From: Miscanthus floridulus
Lineage: Eukaryota; Streptophyta; Magnoliopsida; Poales; Poaceae
Direction of reading: 5' to 3'
Length of the DNA: 64,000 nucleotides
NCBI RefSeq assembly: GCF_019320115.1
Contig: NC_089591.1
Location: forward strand, 21,244,502 to 21,308,501
Each line of letters starts with the position of its first letter. Position 1 is the first letter of the stretch. Under the pieces are notes generated by a model that saw only the letters and a list, made by a program, of their open reading frames with translations, had not been told where the DNA came from and ran no database searches. Shown piece after piece: positions 56,912 through 64,000 of the stretch. The position numbers and the translations under genes were made by a program.

Positions 56912-59900
56912 TGACAGAACCACCCAATTTATACAAGATCAAGTACGGCTGTCCCAGCTAACACGTTGACACGTGCATACTTTCACTTATATAAACCCGG
57001 TAGTCCGCCGAGTGTCCCGAAAGACCTCGGTAAATCAACATCACAACCAAGATCACATGATTAAGCAAATACACATCACATACGTAGGGTTGCAGCGGAA
57101 ATAATATTACAAATAGGGTTCACAAATAATAGTACAAGTTTGGGTTTCAAAACCGCTTAGTGAAAACAACATAGCTTTCAAATGATTACCTTAATATAAG
57201 TTCTAAATACATTGCTAGCATAAGTGACATCATCCGACAAAAGCATATAGACGAGAGTAACTATAGAATCACTGAGCCCACCGGCGGTTAGCCACCAACT
57301 TCAATAGGCCGAGAACTCCACCTGCAACATGGTGAGATAAACCCTGAGTACTTGAATGTACTCAGCCAGACTTACCCGTCGGAAACCAAAACAAATGACA
57401 CCAAGGATCATGCATAGCTTAATTTAGTGGATCTGGCTAGACAACCTTTTTGCATAAAAGCTTGAGTAACCATTAGCATTATTCACATGTACTAGCAATT
57501 TCTTTTAGCCATTACCTACCATCTATATTAGCACCTGTACTAATCAATCACTTGATTAAGTTGCAAACAATAATAACCATATCAGGTATTTCATGGCTCA
57601 TTGTCATTATCATCATCATCATCATCATTTAACCATATCTTTAAATTTAGTGAATCTACGTTGCCGCTGCTCAATCAAGTTCTCACTATTTGGGAGAGAC
57701 GGCGATTCGAATCAATTCCTATCCAGCTGGAGGGGTATTCATAAACACCAACCCTGCTTCCCCCGTCAGGGTCGCAAACAAGTCACCATTGGTACAATTC
57801 AGGAGTCATGAGTCCGAACAGTGCCGCAAAATCAGGGAACCACTCTGCCATGAGTGCTTGGTGACTTAACCCGCCCTTGGGCTTACGCCAATGGCTCCCC
57901 GCACATCCTTACTTCCATCTAGATTGCGGACCCCTGCTCGTGTCCCCAGCCTGAATCAAGCTACTAGGCTTCACGGCCGGAACGACTTATCCGGCCAGCT
58001 AAGTGTTAGGCTATGTTCAACATGACATGAGGACGTACAGCGTATTGGTCCTTAAACGACACAGACGGGGATAGATTCACACCCAAGACCTCCATGCCTT
58101 GTTGCTGCACTACCATCATCCCATCCGATCTCCATTCATTATTAACATATGGTTCTTTTCCCATGATAGCATATATAGCCAACCATGACCAGAGCTCATC
58201 CTACATCTCGCAGGTGATAGGGAATCACCTGACTTCTACCGGTCTATGCATAGCTAAGCATCACTCGATCCTACACTTAATTAGGATTCACAGGATTTTA
58301 TCTGGACAAGGTAAGGATATAATGCAACAATTGGTTCCAACCAATTCCTATACTTAATGCATCATCAACAATAAAAGATACTCAAGATATTTGTAAAATA
58401 TGGGAGGCTTAGAATGCTCCGGGGCTTGCCTGGGATCCGACACAAGTCAGTTCAGTTAGCTTGCACCGTCTTGGTGATATCTCCGGTCCTAGCACTTGCT
58501 TAGTCCTTACATCTTCGGGATAGATCCACCAAACCCAATCTTCTAGTTCGGCTCCACATCACATCCTTCGCGTGGTTCATCTAGCGTACCTAAATGAGAT
58601 GCAAGATGCATGTGTATGAATGTGATGAATGGTAACACAAGATGCATCACATAAGCATTCAAGACAAACACAAGATTATATAAGACATAGACACCAATAG
58701 CTATTTAACTAACATCACACAACTAACTATAGAGAGCAAGCACATCAAGCATGACACAAGTTTAACAAGGTCACAAGTATCATAACTTGACCATCAACAA
58801 GGGCATAAGCCACACTTAGCAACACATGGAGTAAACAACCACAACTAGCATATGTCTATTTCTGGACTAGAAACAACAGCTTCATGTTTGGATCATAACT
58901 AGAGTTATACAAATCCAATAGCCATGCAACAAGACATTCTGGAAATCTTATGAAATTGTATACAATTCATGTTTAATCATCTTAGCATGATTCTCAAGTT
59001 AACTAAGTCAAATATACCCATTTACAGAAACTGGTCCACAATTGACAGAGAGCAGCCATTTCTGAAACCCAACTTTAAACAGGCATAACTCACAAACTAC
59101 TTGGCCAAATGACACCAAATTTTAACAAAAGCTAGATATATGAATTATCTACAACTTTTGTATATACAAGTTTCACAACAAAGCACATTATCATGAAGAA
59201 CTTTGCTATGTTCCCAGATCTATCCATAAACCACATCGGTAAGAAAATAATTATTAACTTATATTGCAAACACATAATTGGGCAAAACCAACTTTACCAA
59301 CATTTCACACATGACTAAAGAACACCAGAAAACATGGTGCGCACCTCTAAATAAATTTTCTTAAAGCATTTCTTAATTTATTTAGACATCAAGGTGTATT
59401 TATGAACATATACCAAAAATGCACAATAAATTCTACAAAAATTACAGTAGCTCACATATCCTCGCAATAGTCTACTGTATAAATTTCATGCCATTTGCAT
59501 AAGTATAGCTACCTCTATGAAAAAGACAATTTGCTATTGCAAGAAATCATGTGAGAGCGAGATAAACCAATAACTCACTCATACTTCATCCAATACTCAT
59601 GATTCTTAACTCTTTGAAAAGCTTATGAAGTTACCTACAACTTTATTATTCTCATCTCAAGATGATTTTATAGTTAACAAGGTCAATTAATCAAATGAAC
59701 ACATCTCTGTCCAAAACATGGACAGAATCTGATATGCAACTTTAAACAACTATAACTAGAGTTCTACATGTCCAATAAATGTGGTTCTAGACTTTTTAGA
59801 AATATTAGCAAATTCGAAACAACTTTGTTGTAAACACCTAAAGCTAATTCTAATAGTAAGTAGACCCCATAGTAAGAACAAGGAAACTCTGTCTGGGTTT

Positions 59901-61989
59901 GGGCAGCAACAACCATAGAGATTTGAGCAAGTATAACTCAAGATCTACTTAACCAAAAATCATGATATTTAACTTTTTGAAAAGCTTATGAAAAGTACTA
60001 CAACTCATGTATTATCACCCAGACATGATTCACAACTCAACTAGGCCAATTAATTCAAACATGCAGACCTATTCAGGATAGGAGCAAAGCAACACAGGGA
60101 ATTTGTTATTTTTATAACTCTTAAACCATCAAGCCTAAACTCCTGAAATTTTTACCAGACATCAAACATCACCAGGGTAATGCTCCATAAAAAATTCACA
60201 TTTATTTGAGCACGACAACTTCAATTATGAAAAAGACAAGACATAACTAGTATTAAGAACCTAACTGCATAGATCTATTTTTACAGCAAAATATTTAAAC
60301 TAAAACATGTCATATTATAGATCTAATGCATAGAAAATTTCACAAGGATTCCAAAGAGTACTCATTTACTATTTTATGATGTTCCTACTAATTGCTACGA
60401 TTTTCCAAAGTTCAGCACAAAAATCTGCAATTAAAAGATTAAACCGAAAAAAACACTTTTGCATTGGGAACCCTGGACTTTACCCAAATCAACCAAGCCC
60501 GTAAATGTAACTTCTTGTGTCTGGCTATTTTGCAAAGTGAACACGTTAAAAAGTTTCTATTTATGATTAGACCCTTCTTCTTCCTTTTGATGGGGCAGAG
60601 ACGGGAGACGCGTCGCGGGCCGTCGTGGTCGGTTCGACCGGCCGGCGAGGGGCTTCGGCCAGCCAGGGATGCGAGGGGGAGGCCGGGCGGTGGTGCAGCC
60701 AGGCCAGCCATGGCTCGCCAGAGCCACGCCCGGCCCTGGGCTTGGCCGGCAAAGGCTGCAGGAGGGCCGGCTACGGCAGCAGGCAACGCCGACGGCGGCG
60801 TGCTCTGCCGAGAGTAGGGAGGCGAGGGCGAGCGAGGGAAAGAGGGGAGTGAGAAGCTCGGGCGTCTGCTTTGGAGGGCTCCGAGGTATGGAAGGAGGCA
60901 GGCGCACGCATTAATGGAGTGGGGCAAGCTCTCGCATGGCTGCCACGCTCATGGACACGCGTCGCCCATAGAGGCAACTCAGCGAACAGGTGGCGTGCGC
61001 CGAATTGTCTGACGTGGGGCACGCTTTTGGGCCAGATCTGGGCTGAATCAGCTATGGGGCCAAAAACAAAGTTTGCTCTACATAGCCTACTATACATTTC
61101 TTATTTAAGGTGCCTGATCATTTGAGCTCTGTAACAGTGGGTAATTAAGCCTCAATATGATAGTGTCAACATGTTCATAACGGTCACGGGAACTTGCCTT
61201 CGGAGGTCAAAACTCGGTCAAACTCAGTGCAACTTTTTGTATGCTCTTCTCCATAATATAACCTTCAACTTTTATTTTTGGACCAACTCAAGTTGCTTAG
61301 CAAAATTTGGAGAACGCAGGATGTCAATGTCAATGTCAGTGAATTCCGGACTGCAAACACTGTCGGGCTGATTTCAGCTTTTCTATTAGGGTTTGAGCCT
61401 TGTTTTGATCCTTTTTGAAACCGAATCACGACTTGGTCTTTTAACAAAGTTTGTTATAATCAAACTTTTATTCAACTTTCATTTTTGGTCAAACCTCATA
61501 TCTGGTCCAGAAGTCAACTTTATTTCTCAGTCAACGCAAAGCCCTTTTTGCTATAGAATCTAGGGTTTCCATTATTTTTGGATATTTTCTCCACCTTTGC
61601 TCAACACGAACCCTTCATAACTTTTGTTGTAGAGTTCAATTAGAGTTGTTTGAGCAAGGATTGCAACGTTTGGTTGACTTCATAGGTTTCATCCACTTGA
61701 TAAAGCAACTCATGCAAAGATATGACTTATCATTTCATGTGACTTTTTGATTCCAAACTTTCTGAAACTTTTCCAATGTTCAAGAGAGATTGATACTAAG
61801 GTGATGGACATGAGAGAGGTGTGTTTAACATTATTCAAGCATACATTTGAAAAGAGTCATCATGTAGGTAAAGGTGTGTTGTCCAAGTTTAAGTGTTGGC
61901 TCATTTTCATATGTTTGATCTAACATCTCCATCACCACTTAACATGTCATGGTTGAGCTCAACTGGTAACAAACACCTAGGGTGTTACA
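56912..61989 (-). mobile_element. Long LTR, Del/Tekay-like gypsy, minus strand, nested
   Basis: Plus coordinates run from tgacagaaccaccc to cctagggtgttaca, 5078 bp, TG...CA. Same family as 19412-24229, with shared landmarks. Flanks are gccta and gccat, similar but not identical. The GC-rich segment at 60600-60900 opens long proline-, alanine- and arginine-rich frames on both strands; these come from base composition. An (atc)n run lies at 57607-57629 and an atgtca hexamer run at 61320-61338. Confidence 0.75.
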
Positions 61990-62810
61990 GCCATCCCTTC
62001 GAGCTCGCCTTCTTCTTTTCCCACCACTGTCGAGTGCCTCTAGTTCGCTGGTTGAATACACCGCCATCATTCCACCTCACCACAATTCACTTGCAGCAAC
62101 GCTCTCCATCCCCTTGCACATTCGCCTGACCTAATCGTGCTAGCCGAAGCAGCCGGAGTCGCCCGAGTGCTATCGTCTTCCTCGGCATCAAGTAGAGTGC
62201 TACCGTGAGCCCCTCACCATGGCCAGCCCTCTATGGCATACCTCCACTCCAACCTTTGTTGCATTTCTACTTCGCCTTGTCATCCTATTGCTTATACACA
62301 TGACCATTTTCACAGCTAAAGTCTTGACGAGCCGGAACACCGCTGTGTCCATGAGCTATGCCGCCGCCTTCATCACCGACGCCGACGACTAGCTTCACTG
62401 CCATCCCGGTTCAACTACTTGGCATTTTGAAGTCATGGTGAGCTCCTCGCTGCTAACGCCGTCGTCAATTTAGTCTCTAGCGGGCCCTTATGGCCTAGAG
62501 CACCACCGTGCCAGCGTGCTCTACTTTGCTGAACCGCTGCGGTCATGTGCGTTGCTTGCTCATGTGTGCTCGGTAGACCCCTCGGGCGCGTTCGCATGTG
62601 TGTGCTGAGTGTGATGGTGACCTTCACATCATCGGAGACCACAGTCGTTGTTTGTCGCCATTGTGCCAAAGTTCCATCATGCCGCCATGGCCGCCGGTGT
62701 GCTAGTTTTCATGCAATAGAGGTTCAATGGGTTGTTCTAGGAGATGCGCATGAGCGAGGCGAGTCTGTGGGGGCATGTCCCATTCCTGGCAAGGAAACCA
62801 CTGGTCCCAT

Positions 62811-63164
62811 TACCAATCATGGCATGTCTACCTCAACATTTCAATACTATTCCTTGTCACCCTGCTAGTTAATCATAGGTTACCTATGCTTTGCAATCTT
62901 AGTTGATAAGACTCAGGTGGTGATTTCGTCATTCTCAAGGGTTCCATACTTAGGAGATGTCCTGAGGCTTAATAATGTATTTGAATAACTTGAGACTAGA
63001 TGGGACATGCAAAAGGTCTTTGGTGGTTAAGCCAACAGGGTTTGCCTGGTCAGTGCTTTGTCCTGTCTGTGTCGATTAAGGACCATTCATTATAGGCCAC
63101 CATGTGGCCAGGACTTTGTAGTACTGGCCACATACTTCGGTAAGCCTAAGGCCTCAGCTATTAC
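62811..63164 (+). repeat. Direct repeat, copy A
   Basis: Starts taccaatcatggcatgtct. It shares long blocks with copy B, including aatactattccttgtcaccctg and gagatgtcctgaggcttaata, with scattered substitutions and a few small indels. Confidence 0.9.
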
Positions 63165-63527
63165 CTTGTTAATAATAAACAACCAAGTGCTTTGTGAGTA
63201 GTTAACCTAATTAGAAGTGAAGGAAAGTTGTATTCAAGTAATTAATCTTTCTTAGTCTTCATAATCCATGCTTAGCACTACATTCTAAAGCAAGCATTTT
63301 ATTTACATTTAGCGAACGAGAGTGGTGAACCTTTGGTTGAGCAAGTCCCAGAGGTCGGTTTTCACTCTATGGAGGTTGGTTTTGATATCTGTGGTCCATC
63401 CGAGGAATCTGACAACCCCAACATCGAAGGAAAGCCCTAGAGCATAAACCCAATCCTTGTGTTTTATAAATGTTAATCACTTAAGTCTTATGCCTATTGC
63501 ATTAAGTAAGATTAAGAGTTGATTGAT

Positions 63528-63879
63528 TACCAATCACTGCATGTCTACCTTGGCATTTCAATACTATTCCTTGTCACCCTGCTAGTTATCATAGGTTAGT
63601 TATGCTTTGTAATGCTTAGTTGATAAGACTCAGGTGGTGATTTCATCATTCGTAAGGGTTTGATACTTAGGAGATGTCCTGAGGCTTAATAATGAATTTG
63701 AATAACTTGAGACCGAATGGGACATGCAAAAGGTCTTTGGTGATTAAGCCAATAGGGTTTGCCTAGTCGTGCTTGTCCTGTATGTGTCGATTAAGGACCG
63801 TTCATTGTAGGCCACCTTGTGGACATAACTTTGTAGTACTAGCCACATACTTCATTAAGCCTAAGACCTTAGCTATTCC
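63528..63879 (+). repeat. Direct repeat, copy B
   Basis: Starts taccaatcactgcatgtct, 717 bp downstream of copy A, and ends at agctattcca as copy A ends at agctattacc. About 350 bp long with high identity. Confidence 0.9.
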
Positions 63880-64000
63880 ATTCTGTGAAAACTAACTGCG
63901 CACTGGGAGTGGGAGATGGTGAGAGTAGCGTGTACCCACCTTACAGAAAACATCACAGATGACGTAGGATGGTGGAGTACTATATTCTCAGGTAGCGTAG

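Larger units (their letters stand above)
61990..64000 (+). mobile_element. Continuation of the plus-strand LTR or its element
   Basis: The GC-rich gccatcccttcgagctcgcc sequence at 61990 resembles the transcribed start region of such LTRs, and the sequence just left of the nested LTR ends aagccta, which would join as a TATA-like context. No ORF is convincing. The end is outside the window. Confidence 0.45.

Noticed and set aside
60439..60927. Long proline-, alanine- and arginine-rich frames on both strands
   Set aside because: They overlap each other in all frames in a GC-rich part of a long LTR. A comparable GC-rich part exists at 22628-23337 in the sister LTR without a conserved protein.
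1..64000. CRISPR array, rRNA or tRNA gene
   Set aside because: No regularly spaced identical repeats, no rRNA signature and no clover-leaf candidate was noticed. Only tRNA-complementary primer-binding sites were seen. A covariance-model scan would be decisive for tRNAs.

Overview
The window looks like nuclear DNA from a grass, probably a panicoid such as sugarcane, Miscanthus, sorghum or maize. This is an inference from the kinds of retroelement present; no species marker was found. I see no intact host gene, rRNA, tRNA or CRISPR array. Almost everything is nested, decayed LTR retrotransposon, one LINE, and an unusual T-rich locus. Reading frames are broken mainly by C-to-T and G-to-A changes (CAG, CAA or CGA to stop, TGG to TAG), as expected for old methylated repeats.

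Layout, left to right. 1-6650: a plus-strand Del/Tekay-like Ty3/gypsy element (end of its 5' LTR, primer-binding site, an extra coiled-coil ORF, gag, protease, RT/RNase H, integrase), cut off before a chromodomain. 6665-7966: a probable solo LTR of SIRE/Maximus-like copia type. 7967-19411: a T-rich locus built from diverged ~115-bp monomers and GC-rich blocks. It carries at least six plus-strand units with TATA-like boxes, including a RING-H2 gene, a small acidic ORF, and two copies of a three-exon coiled-coil gene. 19412-24229: a long solo LTR of Del/Tekay type, minus strand. 24841-27859: the 3' part of an Athila-like gypsy element, plus strand. 27860-31913: a 5'-truncated Ty1/copia element with its 3' LTR.

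32615-42190: a minus-strand L1-type LINE, split by a complete but dead copia element at 33071-39152 with a near-perfect 5-bp target duplication. 42344-47576: Athila-like gypsy material, minus strand, whose two LTRs do not match well. 47577-53056: the 3' part of a minus-strand Tat-lineage gypsy element that carries a multi-part ORF on the opposite (plus) strand. 53057-64000: several long Del/Tekay-type LTRs, adjoining and nested in both orientations, with a tandem duplication near the right edge.

The strongest candidate for something undescribed is the 7967-19411 locus. There, short TATA-plus-ORF modules alternate with repeated T-rich spacer, and two modules are clearly duplicated.
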